Source: JAJAZB01 sp964244295
GTDB taxonomy: Bacteria; Bacteroidota; Bacteroidia; Cytophagales; Spirosomataceae
Length of the DNA stretch: 64,000 bases
Assembly (NCBI GenBank): GCA_964244295.1
Contig: CAXTIG010000004.1
Span: 1 to 64,000 of the forward strand
Reading direction: 5' to 3'
Part shown: one piece after another, positions 50,035-59,279 of the stretch
How positions within the stretch are numbered: the stretch's first letter is position 1
How the letters are laid out: the number at the start of each line of letters is the position of its first letter
Notes under the pieces: model-generated
What the model was told of the DNA's origin: nothing
Database searches by the model: none
The model's input: the letters and a program-made list of their open reading frames with translations, nothing else
Program-made: the position numbers and the translations under genes

Positions 50035-52682
50035 TCGCTGCGCAGGGAGTTGACGGGGTTGGTCAGGGCGGCTTTGAGGCTTTGAAAGCCGATGGTCAGC
50101 CAGGCGGTGACGAGAACCAGCGCCACCGTTCCGGCAAACATCCACCATTCCACCTCGATTCGGTAGGCGAAATCCTGGAGCCATGCCCGCGTTGCGTACC
50201 AAGCGACGGGCACGGCCACGAGGCTGGCGACGACGATCAGTTTCAGGAAATCTTTCGACAGCATCAACACGATTCCGCCCGCCGTAGCGCCCAACACTTT
50301 TCGGATGCCGATTTCTTTCACCCGTTGCGCAGTCGAGTGGGTGATCAGCCCATACAAACCGAGACAGGCAATCAGGAGCGAAAGCACCGAAAAGATGGAC
50401 ACGATGGCTGAAAAACGCTCTTCGGCCCGGTATTGCGCATCAAGCTGTTCGTCCATGAAACCAAAATCGAACAAGGCGTCCGGGAAGCGCTTCTTCCAAG
50501 CCCGCTCCACCAATTTCACGCTTTGGGCCACGCGTTTGCCGTCGATCTTCAGCGTGATTCTCGAAAAGTAGCCGTCTCCTGGGTACATCGCCAGCGGTTG
50601 GATGTCGTGCTGTAACGAATTGAAATGGAAATCCCGAACGACGCCCACTACGTTTCCCGCCTGCCCACCCATTGAAAACGGTTTGCCGATGGCTTTCTCC
50701 GGACCCGGCCAACCGAATCGTTTCACCGCCGTTTCGTTCAAAATGACTTGTCGGACGGCCCCGCCTGGTCGCCGGGTCGTGAAGTTTTGGCCGGCAATCA
50801 ACTTGATTCCGTGAACCTTCAGGTAGTCGGTGTCTACCTGAAGTCTGGCCGTGTTCACTTGAATGGATTTATTTTCCCGGTCCACGGTTTGGGCACCGCC
50901 GTCCGACAATCCGTTAAAAATCAATGAATTTGAAGTTGTCATTCCGGCAACCAGCGGGTTGGCCGTCAACGTTTGCCTGAACGCTTCGTAGCCTTTGATT
51001 ACGTCGGCGTTGCCGTTCAGCCGGACGAACAGCAACGCGCTTTGGTCATAGCCCAGGTTCTTGGCCTTGATGAACGCCAGTTGCGCGTACACGACGGCAA
51101 TGCCACTCACCAGCACCAGCGTCACGACGAACTGCAAAACGACCAGGGACTGGCGCAATAAAACCCCTTTGTTGCTTCCTTTGAACGAGCCTTTCAACAC
51201 GCTGGCCGGCTTGAACGAGGAAAGCACGAAGGCCGGATACACCCCCGAAAGGACGCCCAAAACACCGGTTAAACCGACCAGGAAAAAAAGCAGCGCAGGC
51301 GAGGCAAACAGCGAGAGGTTTTTGCCGGTGAGGTCGTGGAGAAATGGTTGCAGCAGCAACGCGAACAGGCCCGAGAGCACCAGCGCCAGAAAGGCCACCA
51401 ACGCTGATTCCACCAGGTACTGCGCGACCAGTTGCGTTTTGACGGCCCCCACCACTTTTTTGATGCCAACTTCTTTCGCCCGACCGACGGAACGCGCCGT
51501 AGCCAGGTTGGTGTAATTGATGCACACCAACAGCAGAATAAAAATGCCGATGCCCGCAAACAGGTACACCTGCTCGACGCTGCCGTTGGCGGCAATTTCG
51601 TGATCCAGGTGAGAACGAAGGTGGATGTCCTTTAGGGGCTGGACTTGATAGGAATAAATGGCCCGCCAGACCGGTGCCAGGTCACCAATGTATTTCGTGT
51701 AAAACTGGGCAATCTTGGCTGTGAAAGCCTGCGCATCGACGCCTTTTTTCAGGAGCAGGTACGTGTAGAAACTGCTGTCGCCCCAGCCGTCGATGGTCAG
51801 CACGTCCGGGTTGGCGGTTTCAATCGTTTTGAACGAACCGAGGATGGAAAAAGTGAAATGCGCGTTTTGGGGCGGGTCGGGCGTGATGCCCGTCACGGTG
51901 TAGTTAGCTCCTCTGCCGGTGCTGTCGAACATGAAAATCGTCAGCACCTGCCCCATTGGCTCCGCCGTGCCAAAGTATTTGCGGGCCGCCGATTCGGTGA
52001 GCACGACCGAATACGGCTCGCTCAGGGCAGTGGCGGCGTTTCCCCGGATCAAGCTGTAACTGAACACGTCGAAAAAAGAAGGGTCGGTCAGCACGATGTC
52101 GGGTTCCATCCAAGATTGGTTTTTGTACCGCACCACCTCCCCGCGCGTGTCGAGCCGCACGGCGTTTTCCACCTCGGCAAAGTCGTGTTGGAGCGCCTTC
52201 GCCATCGGGGCGCTGGTCACCGCCGATTCGGACGTGCCGGTTTCCGTTTGCTGCGTTCCCACCACGCGCACGATCCGGTCGTAATTCCGGTGGAACCGGT
52301 CGTAGCTCCGCTCGTCGGCTACCCACAGGGCGATGCCCGCGAAGCACGTCAGCCCCGCCGCCAGCCCGAACACATTGATGAAGGCGAAGCCCGGTTGCTT
52401 GCGCAGGTTCCGCCAAGCGATTTTGAAGTAGTTGCGAAGCATAGCCGGATGGAGGAAAAAAGCTTGATTGAATTCATTGGATTGCCGTCTTACGGCAAAC
52501 GGTTTCAGAAACCCCAGCACCTCCCGCCAGTACCACCACCGCGCTTTTCGCTCGCCCATTCGCTCAACTTGCAGGACAAATTCCTCGTGCAAATCGCCCT
52601 GCACAGCCTCCAGCAGGTGCGGGGCGCAAAACAGCGCCAGCAGGCGGTCGGCGGCGCGGGGTGGTTGGGCGGGCGGTTTCAT
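50031..52682 (-). CDS. FtsX/MacB-type ABC transporter permease 6 with prefix domain
   Basis: 883 residues, MKPPAQPPRAADRLLALFCA at the start. Prefix domain, then MLRNYFKIAWRNLRKQPGFA and helix 1 (FINVFGLAAGLTCFAGIALW). First FtsX block: LLLVCINYTNLATARSVGRA, KEVGIKKVVGAVK. The last block has LIACLGLYGLITHSTAQRVK and KEIGIRKVLGATAGGIVLML, and the C-terminus is TNPVNSLRSE rather than MNPVKSLRSE. Its start lies 38 bp from Uma2 copy 3. It overlaps the next gene (permease 5) by 4 bp. Confidence 0.92.
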   Translation of the reverse strand: MKPPAQPPRAADRLLALFCAPHLLEAVQGDLHEEFVLQVERMGERKARWWYWREVLGFLKPFAVRRQSNEFNQAFFLHPAMLRNYFKIAWRNLRKQPGFAFINVFGLAAGLTCFAGIALWVADERSYDRFHRNYDRIVRVVGTQQTETGTSESAVTSAPMAKALQHDFAEVENAVRLDTRGEVVRYKNQSWMEPDIVLTDPSFFDVFSYSLIRGNAATALSEPYSVVLTESAARKYFGTAEPMGQVLTIFMFDSTGRGANYTVTGITPDPPQNAHFTFSILGSFKTIETANPDVLTIDGWGDSSFYTYLLLKKGVDAQAFTAKIAQFYTKYIGDLAPVWRAIYSYQVQPLKDIHLRSHLDHEIAANGSVEQVYLFAGIGIFILLLVCINYTNLATARSVGRAKEVGIKKVVGAVKTQLVAQYLVESALVAFLALVLSGLFALLLQPFLHDLTGKNLSLFASPALLFFLVGLTGVLGVLSGVYPAFVLSSFKPASVLKGSFKGSNKGVLLRQSLVVLQFVVTLVLVSGIAVVYAQLAFIKAKNLGYDQSALLFVRLNGNADVIKGYEAFRQTLTANPLVAGMTTSNSLIFNGLSDGGAQTVDRENKSIQVNTARLQVDTDYLKVHGIKLIAGQNFTTRRPGGAVRQVILNETAVKRFGWPGPEKAIGKPFSMGGQAGNVVGVVRDFHFNSLQHDIQPLAMYPGDGYFSRITLKIDGKRVAQSVKLVERAWKKRFPDALFDFGFMDEQLDAQYRAEERFSAIVSIFSVLSLLIACLGLYGLITHSTAQRVKEIGIRKVLGATAGGIVLMLSKDFLKLIVVASLVAVPVAWYATRAWLQDFAYRIEVEWWMFAGTVALVLVTAWLTIGFQSLKAALTNPVNSLRSE

Positions 52683-52694
52683 TTTGGAAATTCT

Positions 52695-52702
52695 TATCTT
52701 TG
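52695..52702 (+). promoter_or_regulatory. -7 box of Uma2 gene 3
   Basis: TATCTTTG matches TAnnTTTG, 19 nt before the ATG at 52721 and 12 bp from the permease 6 start codon. Position and sequence parallel the box at 41105-41112. Confidence 0.55.
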
Positions 52703-52720
52703 AAAAAATCTTTTCCCGCT

Positions 52721-53188
52721 ATGGAAACGTCCCAGATTGAACTGGTTGAAGAGTTTCAGACTGAAGACATCATGTCGTACAACCACGCTAAACTCAACTA
52801 CCGGCTCACCAAAGCCCTGGGCCGTTACGACCACCAGTTCGACATTTTACCGGAACTGGAATTTGAGTTGTCCCACGGACGCGCCAAGCCTGATGTTGCC
52901 ATTTGCCAATCCGGTAAGATTGACTGGCTGCGCGACGTAATCCGCCCCACCACGCCGCCACTGCTGGCCATCGAGATTTTATCGCCCCGCCAGGCGTTGT
53001 CGGATTTAACCGACAAATCGCTCGAAGTTTATTTTCCATCGGGTGTTCCCGTGGTCTGGGTGGTGATTCCTCAGTTTAAAATTGTCACCGTCATGGTGCC
53101 TACCGGCCAGAGTACCGTCACGTCGGGCACGGTAGTTGACGAGCAAACCGGCATCGAGTTGGATTTAGGAGCCATTTTTGAAGCGTAG
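52721..53188 (+). CDS. Uma2 family endonuclease, copy 3
   Basis: 155 residues from the ATG at 52721 (METSQIELVEEFQTEDIMSY). Core motifs: ILPELEFELSHGRAKPDVAI (PD), LLAIEILSPRQALSDLTDKS (E-I-x-S) and VYFPSGVPVVWVVIP, ending ELDLGAIFEA. It is close to copy 2 over the whole length. Its stop codon is directly adjacent to the stop codon of the chimeric small gene at 53189-53566, and its start faces permease 6, the same arrangement as copy 1. Nuclease function is inferred from the family. Confidence 0.85.
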   Translation: METSQIELVEEFQTEDIMSYNHAKLNYRLTKALGRYDHQFDILPELEFELSHGRAKPDVAICQSGKIDWLRDVIRPTTPPLLAIEILSPRQALSDLTDKSLEVYFPSGVPVVWVVIPQFKIVTVMVPTGQSTVTSGTVVDEQTGIELDLGAIFEA

Positions 53189-53566
53189 CTACTCGCTCCG
53201 CGAACTCTTCACCGGGTTCATCAACGCCGCTTTTCGCCGCCGTGAAATCCCGGTCAGGGTGGCTGCCAGCAACCCGACCAGGCCTAGCGCCGTCAGCAAT
53301 AGCCCCGGCATTTCGCGGAGGGGCAGCATCAGGCCCGCCGAACGAAAGGCGTAGAATTTCAGTACCTCTTTCTGCAACCGGCCCGTCTTCGCCACCGGGA
53401 ACGTCTGGTCGTAGTGAATCTTTCGCCCGTTTTTCAGGCCGTCGATTTGAATCGAGAGGGTTTTCTCGTTGTCGGCAATGCGTGTTTTCAGGACGGTGGG
53501 GGCGTCGTTCCGGGCAAAAACGCCCGTGCTGACGCCGAGGAACAGAACCAGGAGTCGAAGTTTCAT
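53189..53566 (-). CDS. Small membrane protein carrying a transplanted permease C-terminus
   Basis: 125 residues. N-terminal signal peptide (LLVLFLGVSTGVFA), a short domain with KTLSIQIDGLKNGRKIHYDQ, and a C-terminal helix (MPGLLLTALGLVGLLAATLT). The last residues, KAALMNPVKSSRSE, and the ~45 nt that encode them match the 3' ends of the neighbouring permease genes (KAALMNPVKSLRSE). The gene therefore looks like a chimera made by recombination through the repeated permease 3' end, possibly with loss of a permease between genes 6 and 7. It starts 21 bp after permease 7 and may be co-transcribed. Function is unknown. Confidence 0.7.
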   Translation of the reverse strand: MKLRLLVLFLGVSTGVFARNDAPTVLKTRIADNEKTLSIQIDGLKNGRKIHYDQTFPVAKTGRLQKEVLKFYAFRSAGLMLPLREMPGLLLTALGLVGLLAATLTGISRRRKAALMNPVKSSRSE

Positions 53567-53587
53567 GCGGATTGGCGTTGATGGGGT

Positions 53588-56242
53588 TTATTCGTTTCGT
53601 AAACTCTTCACCGGGTTCATCAGGGCGGCTTTCACCGTTTGAAACCCAACCGACACCAGCGCGATGAACACCGCGCTCAGGCCAACCCCCACGAAAACCC
53701 AGCCGCTGATTTCGATGCGCTGCGCGTAGTTGGCCAGCCAGGTGCGCATGGCAAACCAGGCCACCGGCACGGCAATCGCCAGGGCAATCAGCACCAGTTT
53801 GACGAAGTCGCGGGAAAGCAGCAACACGATGCCGGGGATGCTGGCCCCCATCACCTTGCGGATGCCGATTTCCTTGGTGCGCTGCCCGATGGCCAGCAGG
53901 GCGACGGCAAACAACCCAATGCCCGATAGCAGGATGGCAATGCCGGAGGCCAGGCTCAGCACCTGCGAAAGCTGCGCTTCGTTCTGGTACCAGGCATCGA
54001 CATTTTCGTCGAGAAACGACCCCATGAACTCCGACTGCGGGGCCACCTCGGCCCACACGGTTTTCAGTTTATCCATCGCACCCGCCAGGCTGCGGGGTGC
54101 CATTCGCACGAACACGTAGCGGATGGGTTCGCCGTTGGAGAGGTACAGCGTAATCGGTTTGGTTTCCTCCGCCACCGAGTACAACTGAAAATCGGCCACG
54201 ACCCCGATGATCTGCGACTTGGTGCCGGTGGTGTCGGTGTCGTCGCCGAGCAGGCTGCCCACCGGATTGGGGTTGCCCAGCCGCTTGGCCATGCTCTGCG
54301 TTACGAGCACCCGATTGGCCGAATCACCCGCGTAGGTCCGGTCGAAATCCCGTCCGGCGAGTAGCCGGATGTTCAGCGTTTTCAGGTAGTCGTAATCGAC
54401 CCGCAGCAGGTCGGTCGAGATTTCTTTTCCCCCGCTCGTGAAGCCGAGCGTACTCCTCGAACTGACCCGGTCTTTGCCCTTGCCCAGATTAACATTCGTG
54501 CCCGTCACGGCCAGCACGGCCGGGTCGCGGGTTAGCTTGTTGCGCAGCCGTTGGAGCACCTGGCGACCATCAACCTGATTGCCCACCGGGATGCTGATAA
54601 CCTGTTCTTTGTCAAAGCCGACCGGAATCTGGCGCAGGTGCCCGACTTGCTGAAAGGCGATGACGGTGCAGCAGGCCAACAGGCAGGACAACGCGAATTG
54701 AGTGACGATGAGTGAATTGCGCAACGCGCCGGGCCGCTTCGCGCTGACTTTTCCTTTCAGCACCTCGACCGTGTTGAACCTGGCCATGTGCCAGGCCGGG
54801 TAGCCCCCGGCCAGCAGCGTCACCAGCGCGACCACCCCCGCACTCAGGGCCAGGAACCCCGGCTGGAAGGCATCGGCCAGCCGGAGTTTGGCCCCGAACG
54901 CGGCATTGAAAGCGGGCATCAGCCCGTACGCCAGTACTGAACCCAGCCCGAAACCCACGCCGCAAACCAGAGCCGATTCGCTCCAAATCTGCACGAACAG
55001 GCTGCTTCGGAAGGCCCCCAGCGACTTCCGCACGCCCACCTCCCGCGCCCGGGTAAACGAACGGGCCATGCTCAGGTTGATGAAATTGATGGAGGCAATG
55101 AGCAGGATGAAGGCCGCCATCCCCACCAGCACGTAAATCACCACGATGGGGGTGCCTTTGTTATTGGAAATTTCCCGGTTGAAATGCACGTCCGCGAGTT
55201 TTTGCAGGCGCACCGCAAACACGTCGCCGCGCGAATCGGGACGGGCTTTTTTCTTGGTAAGTTCTTCGATGGTGCCTTGAAAATACTTTTGGGCAAACGG
55301 CTTCAGCCGGTCCTCAAATCCGGCCTGACTGACCTGGGGCGGCACTTTCACGAACACGGTGTGCGAAACGTCCCCCCAACTGGCTTTTCTATTCTGGTAA
55401 TTCGGGGAATTTTCAACCCGGACCAGCGCGTCGTAGCGGATCGACGAATTGTCGGGCGCATCGGCCACGATGCCGGTCACGAGGTAGTCGCGCTGGTCGC
55501 CGAGGGTGCCGATGCGCAGGCGTTTGCCCAGCGGATTTTCCGCGCCGAACACGTTCCTCGCCGTGTTTTCGCTGATGACGACGCTGCTCAACTCGCGCAG
55601 GGCCGTCTGCGGATTCCCGTTGCGGAGCGGAAACGAAAACAGGGTCAGAAAATCGGGATCGGTGAAGGTGACCAGTTTTTCGAAGTACTTCCCGTTGGCC
55701 TCCACCAGGCTTTTGCGGCCCGTCATCACGCGGGCGGCTTCCAGTTCGGGAAAATCGGCCTTGAGGGCGGGCACCAGCGGCAGGGGCATCGACCCGGCTT
55801 TGGTCGGCTTTTCGGGGTCGTTCGAGAAAAAATAGGTCTGGAAAATCCGGTCGCCGTCGCGGTGAAACGAATCGTAGGTCAGGTGCAGGTAGGCCGTCAG
55901 GAACAGGAAAACTCCGATGCAGAAGGCCGTAGCGAGGCCCACCACATTGATGGCTGCGTAGCCCCGGCTTTTCCAGAGGGTGCGAAAGGCGATTTTCAAA
56001 TAGTTGCGAATCATGACTGAGTTCAGGAAAAAAGGTTGTTCAACTTCGGTTGGTCGGCGTTTCAGCGCAAACGGTTTCAGGAATCCCAGCACCTCCCCCC
56101 AATACCATCCCCTTGCCCGCCGCTCGCCGATTCGTTGCACCTGAAAATCAAATTCCTCGTGCAAATCCCCCTGCACGGCCTCCAGCAAGTGCGGAGCGCA
56201 GAATAGCGCCAGCAGGCGGTCGGCGGCAGCGGGTGGTTTCAT
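53588..56242 (-). CDS. FtsX/MacB-type ABC transporter permease 7 with prefix domain
   Basis: 884 residues from the ATG at 56242 (MKPPAAADRLLALFCAPHL); the frame to 56575 is antisense-free read-in from permease 8. Prefix domain, then MIRNYLKIAFRTLWKSRGYA and helix 1 (AINVVGLATAFCIGVFLFLT). First FtsX block: FILLIASINFINLSMARSFT, REVGVRKSLGAFR; last block: ILLSGIGLFAVALLAIGQRT, KEIGIRKVMGASIPGIVLLL, ending MNPVKSLRNE. The C-terminal pair of blocks is the most different from its paralogs. Its start overlaps the stop of permease 8 by 4 bp. Confidence 0.92.
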   Translation of the reverse strand: MKPPAAADRLLALFCAPHLLEAVQGDLHEEFDFQVQRIGERRARGWYWGEVLGFLKPFALKRRPTEVEQPFFLNSVMIRNYLKIAFRTLWKSRGYAAINVVGLATAFCIGVFLFLTAYLHLTYDSFHRDGDRIFQTYFFSNDPEKPTKAGSMPLPLVPALKADFPELEAARVMTGRKSLVEANGKYFEKLVTFTDPDFLTLFSFPLRNGNPQTALRELSSVVISENTARNVFGAENPLGKRLRIGTLGDQRDYLVTGIVADAPDNSSIRYDALVRVENSPNYQNRKASWGDVSHTVFVKVPPQVSQAGFEDRLKPFAQKYFQGTIEELTKKKARPDSRGDVFAVRLQKLADVHFNREISNNKGTPIVVIYVLVGMAAFILLIASINFINLSMARSFTRAREVGVRKSLGAFRSSLFVQIWSESALVCGVGFGLGSVLAYGLMPAFNAAFGAKLRLADAFQPGFLALSAGVVALVTLLAGGYPAWHMARFNTVEVLKGKVSAKRPGALRNSLIVTQFALSCLLACCTVIAFQQVGHLRQIPVGFDKEQVISIPVGNQVDGRQVLQRLRNKLTRDPAVLAVTGTNVNLGKGKDRVSSRSTLGFTSGGKEISTDLLRVDYDYLKTLNIRLLAGRDFDRTYAGDSANRVLVTQSMAKRLGNPNPVGSLLGDDTDTTGTKSQIIGVVADFQLYSVAEETKPITLYLSNGEPIRYVFVRMAPRSLAGAMDKLKTVWAEVAPQSEFMGSFLDENVDAWYQNEAQLSQVLSLASGIAILLSGIGLFAVALLAIGQRTKEIGIRKVMGASIPGIVLLLSRDFVKLVLIALAIAVPVAWFAMRTWLANYAQRIEISGWVFVGVGLSAVFIALVSVGFQTVKAALMNPVKSLRNE

Positions 56243-58917
56243 TCGCTGCGCAGGGAGTTGACGGGGTTGGTCAGGGCGGCTTTCACCGATTGAAAACTCA
56301 CCGTCAGCAAAGCAATCCCCGCCGCCAGCCCGCCCGCCAGGGCAAAGACCCACCACGCCACGTCTACCTTGTAGGCGAAGTCCTTCAGCCACTGGCTCGC
56401 GCCCCACCACGCCAGCGGCGAGGCGATGACGAGGGCCAGGAACACGAGTTTTAGAAAATCGGTCGAAAGCAGGGCCACGATACCGGCCACCGACGCCCCA
56501 AGTACTTTCCGAATCCCAATTTCTTTCGTCCGCTGCTGGGCCGTGAACGTGGCCAACCCGAACAGCCCCATGCACGAAATCAGGATGGCGATGGCCGTGG
56601 CGGCGTTGACGAGTTGGCCCGTTTTCTGCTCTTTTTCGTACAGCCGGGCGATGGAATCATCCACGAACGTGTACTCGAAGGGCAGGTTGGGGTGGACGGT
56701 TTTCCAGATTTTCTCCAGCCCCGCCAGCGTCGTTTGGAGCGAACCGAGGTCTTTGCCCTGGGTGGACAGCTTGACCCCGATGTTGCGGGCCTGGGGCAGG
56801 TTGAGAATGCAGGCGGCGGCGATGCGCTCGTGGAAGGATTGTTCGTGAAAATCGGCTACCACGCCAACGATGGGGTATTTTTTGCCCTTAAATTCGATGA
56901 CTTCGTTCAGCGCGTCGGCGGGTTTCTCGAAACCCAACTCTCTGGCGTACGTCGCATTGATGACGAACTCGCGGAGCGAATCGCTCTTGACGTAGTTGCG
57001 CCCCGCCAGCAGCCGGAGGTTGTAGAGCGGGATGAAGTGCTCGTCGCCCACCTTCACCGACACGTCCTTTTCAACCTCCCGCTTGCCCTGGTACTTCAGT
57101 TTGGTCATCATGTAGGATTCGCCCATCGGCGGGAACCACTGCATGGCCACCCGCTCCACGCCGGCGAGGCTCTTCATCTTCTGGGTCAGCACGTCGGTTT
57201 TCCCGGCCCGGCCAGCGGTAATTTCCAGGATGGCGTCGGTCGAAAAACCGAGGTCTTTTTCGCGCATGAACCGGAGTTGCCGCCCCACCATAAGCGTACC
57301 GATGATAAACACCAGCGACACGGTGAACTGAAAGACAATCAGCCCTTTGCGCAAATACCCCCGCTGCCCGCCCCGCAACGCACTCTGGCCCTTGAGCGTC
57401 AGCGCCGGTTGAAACGCCGAGAGTACCCACGACGGGTACGCGCCCGCCAGCACCGACGTCAGCGCCGTGACGGCGAGCAAAAACAGCAGCGTTCCGCCCG
57501 TCAGCAGGGTGTACGTCAGGCCCGGCGGCGTCAACGACGGCATAAGGTTGAGCACCGGCCCGACGAGCAGCAGCGAAACGCCCACGGCGAGCAGCGTGAG
57601 CAGGGCCGTTTCGCTCAGAAACTGGGCCATCAGGCCCGTCCGGCTGCTGCCCAGCACCTTCCGCACACCAATTTCTTTGGCCCGCTGCGCCGACTGCGCC
57701 GTGGCGAGGTTGACGAAATTGATGGCCGCGATGAGCAGAATGAACCCGGCCACGCCCATCAGGCCGTAGAGCGTCGGCAGGTGGGCTTTGCGGGAATAAT
57801 TGTCCGTGTAATCGGCGTCGAAATGCAGATCGGCGAGGGGTTGGAGGGCGAGTTTGAACTTGAATTCGCCCGGAAAGCGGGTTGTAGAGAATTGTTGAAA
57901 CGCCTTCTCGAACTGCGCGGGCGTCGCGCCCGCCGGCAGTTTGACGTAGGCCTGCGAGGATGACCAGGTGTCGTCCCACTGGTCGAGGTCGATGCTCTGT
58001 TTCAACATTCTGCTGGCCCGGATGGTGGGAAACGACAGGAACTCGGTGAAGGTCAAGTCGGTGGGTTTTTCAAAATCCTTCACCACGCCCGTCACCTTCG
58101 TGCGCACCGAATCCCAGTAAATGACCTCCTTGCCGAGGATTTGGTCGAGGGGCAGCGAGCCGAAATAGGTGCGGGCGTTGCGTTCGGTCAGCACCACCTG
58201 GAACGGTTCCGAAAGGGCCGTTTTCGGGTTGCCCGCCAGCCACTCATACTTGAATAGCTCAAAATACCCCGGCTCGGCCACCACGAGATCCACCACGCCT
58301 TTGCCCCGCCGACGGCCTTCAAACCGCGCCGGTTTGGCCTTGCCCTTTGGCACGAGCGCGTGCGAGTGGTTGTTGTGAAAGGCCGCGAGGGTTTCCAAAC
58401 CCGCCACCTCGGCCCGGAGGGCGGCGGGCACGGCGTTGGGGATGAAACCCATGGGGACCATTTCGCCTTTCGCCCCGAATTTTGCCTGGCCCACCAGCCG
58501 GTAAATCCGCTCGCGGTCGGGGTGGAAGGTGTCGTAGCTCAGTTCAAAATTCGTGACCAGGTAAATGGCCAGGCAGGCCGTCACGCCCAGCGTCAGCCCG
58601 GCGAGGTTGATGAGCGAGCTGACCCGGTGCCGGGTCAGGTTGCGAAGGGAGGTTTTCAGGTAATCACGAAGCATGGCTGGATGGAGGAAAACGGGTTGAT
58701 GCAATTCGGTCGGTTTACGTTTGAGGGCAAAGGGCCGGACAAAACCCAGGACCTCGCGCCAATACCACCACGTTGCCCGCCGCTCGCCAAGGCGCTCGAC
58801 TTGCAGGGCGAACTCCTCGTGCAAATCCCCCTGCACGGCCTCCCGCAGGTGCGGAGCGCAGAACAACGCCAGCAGGCGGTCGGCTCCGGGCGGGGGGGTG
58901 GGCGCAACGCGGTTCAT
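56239..58917 (-). CDS. FtsX/MacB-type ABC transporter permease 8 with prefix domain, first in the PadR operon
   Basis: 892 residues from the ATG at 58917 (MNRVAPTPPPGADRLLALFC). Prefix domain (CAPHLREAVQGDLHEEFALQ), then MLRDYLKTSLRNLTRHRVSS and helix 1 (LINLAGLTLGVTACLAIYLV). First FtsX block: FILLIAAINFVNLATAQSAQ, KEIGVRKVLGSSR; last block: LISCMGLFGLATFTAQQRTK, KEIGIRKVLGASV, ending TNPVNSLRSE. It overlaps the PadR stop by 4 bp (58914-58917), so regulator and first permease are translationally coupled. Control of the array by PadR follows from this. Confidence 0.92.
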   Translation of the reverse strand: MNRVAPTPPPGADRLLALFCAPHLREAVQGDLHEEFALQVERLGERRATWWYWREVLGFVRPFALKRKPTELHQPVFLHPAMLRDYLKTSLRNLTRHRVSSLINLAGLTLGVTACLAIYLVTNFELSYDTFHPDRERIYRLVGQAKFGAKGEMVPMGFIPNAVPAALRAEVAGLETLAAFHNNHSHALVPKGKAKPARFEGRRRGKGVVDLVVAEPGYFELFKYEWLAGNPKTALSEPFQVVLTERNARTYFGSLPLDQILGKEVIYWDSVRTKVTGVVKDFEKPTDLTFTEFLSFPTIRASRMLKQSIDLDQWDDTWSSSQAYVKLPAGATPAQFEKAFQQFSTTRFPGEFKFKLALQPLADLHFDADYTDNYSRKAHLPTLYGLMGVAGFILLIAAINFVNLATAQSAQRAKEIGVRKVLGSSRTGLMAQFLSETALLTLLAVGVSLLLVGPVLNLMPSLTPPGLTYTLLTGGTLLFLLAVTALTSVLAGAYPSWVLSAFQPALTLKGQSALRGGQRGYLRKGLIVFQFTVSLVFIIGTLMVGRQLRFMREKDLGFSTDAILEITAGRAGKTDVLTQKMKSLAGVERVAMQWFPPMGESYMMTKLKYQGKREVEKDVSVKVGDEHFIPLYNLRLLAGRNYVKSDSLREFVINATYARELGFEKPADALNEVIEFKGKKYPIVGVVADFHEQSFHERIAAACILNLPQARNIGVKLSTQGKDLGSLQTTLAGLEKIWKTVHPNLPFEYTFVDDSIARLYEKEQKTGQLVNAATAIAILISCMGLFGLATFTAQQRTKEIGIRKVLGASVAGIVALLSTDFLKLVFLALVIASPLAWWGASQWLKDFAYKVDVAWWVFALAGGLAAGIALLTVSFQSVKAALTNPVNSLRSE

Positions 58918-59261
58918 ACGGCGGGCAGCGGTCCCGACGGGTTGGAATCCGGCACCAGACTCCACAGGTGCGCGCGCACTTCCTTGATTTCCCGCAGCAC
59001 CCGGTGCCCGTAGGCCGTCACGGTCACGAGGCGCTTGCGCCGTCCGCCGCGTTCGGCGGTGGCCCCGCCGAGGTGGGTACTCACCATGCCTTTTTCCTCC
59101 AGTCGGTACAGGGCAGCGTGGACCTGGTTGAGCCGCACGGCCCGGCCGGTTTGTTCGGCAATGGCGTGGGCGATGGCTACGCCGTAGGCCTCCCCTTCTT
59201 CGAGCGCGGCGACGGTCAGCAGCACGATTTCTTCAAACTCACCGAGGTAGGTTCGTTTCAT
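58914..59261 (-). CDS. PadR family transcriptional regulator
   Basis: 115 residues. Winged-helix regulator: LGEFEEIVLLTVAALEEGEA, YGVAIAHAIAEQTGRAVRLN, QVHAALYRLEEKGMVSTHLG and RRKRLVTVTAYGHRVLREIK, all typical of PadR. This subclass (short, GEFEE start) is found directly in front of prefix-domain permeases in Bacteroidota and Acidobacteriota and probably represses the operon until a compound binds. It is the first gene of a unit PadR, permease 8, permease 7. A dyad at 59280-59311 just upstream is a candidate operator. The C-terminal ~20 residues are proline-rich. Confidence 0.92.
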   Translation of the reverse strand: MKRTYLGEFEEIVLLTVAALEEGEAYGVAIAHAIAEQTGRAVRLNQVHAALYRLEEKGMVSTHLGGATAERGGRRKRLVTVTAYGHRVLREIKEVRAHLWSLVPDSNPSGPLPAV

Positions 59262-59279
59262 CGGTTTTGGTTAGTTCTA

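Noticed and set aside
56243..56575. N-terminal extension of permease 7
   Set aside because: The frame is an out-of-frame read of the 3' end of permease 8. The prefix domain begins at the ATG at 56242.
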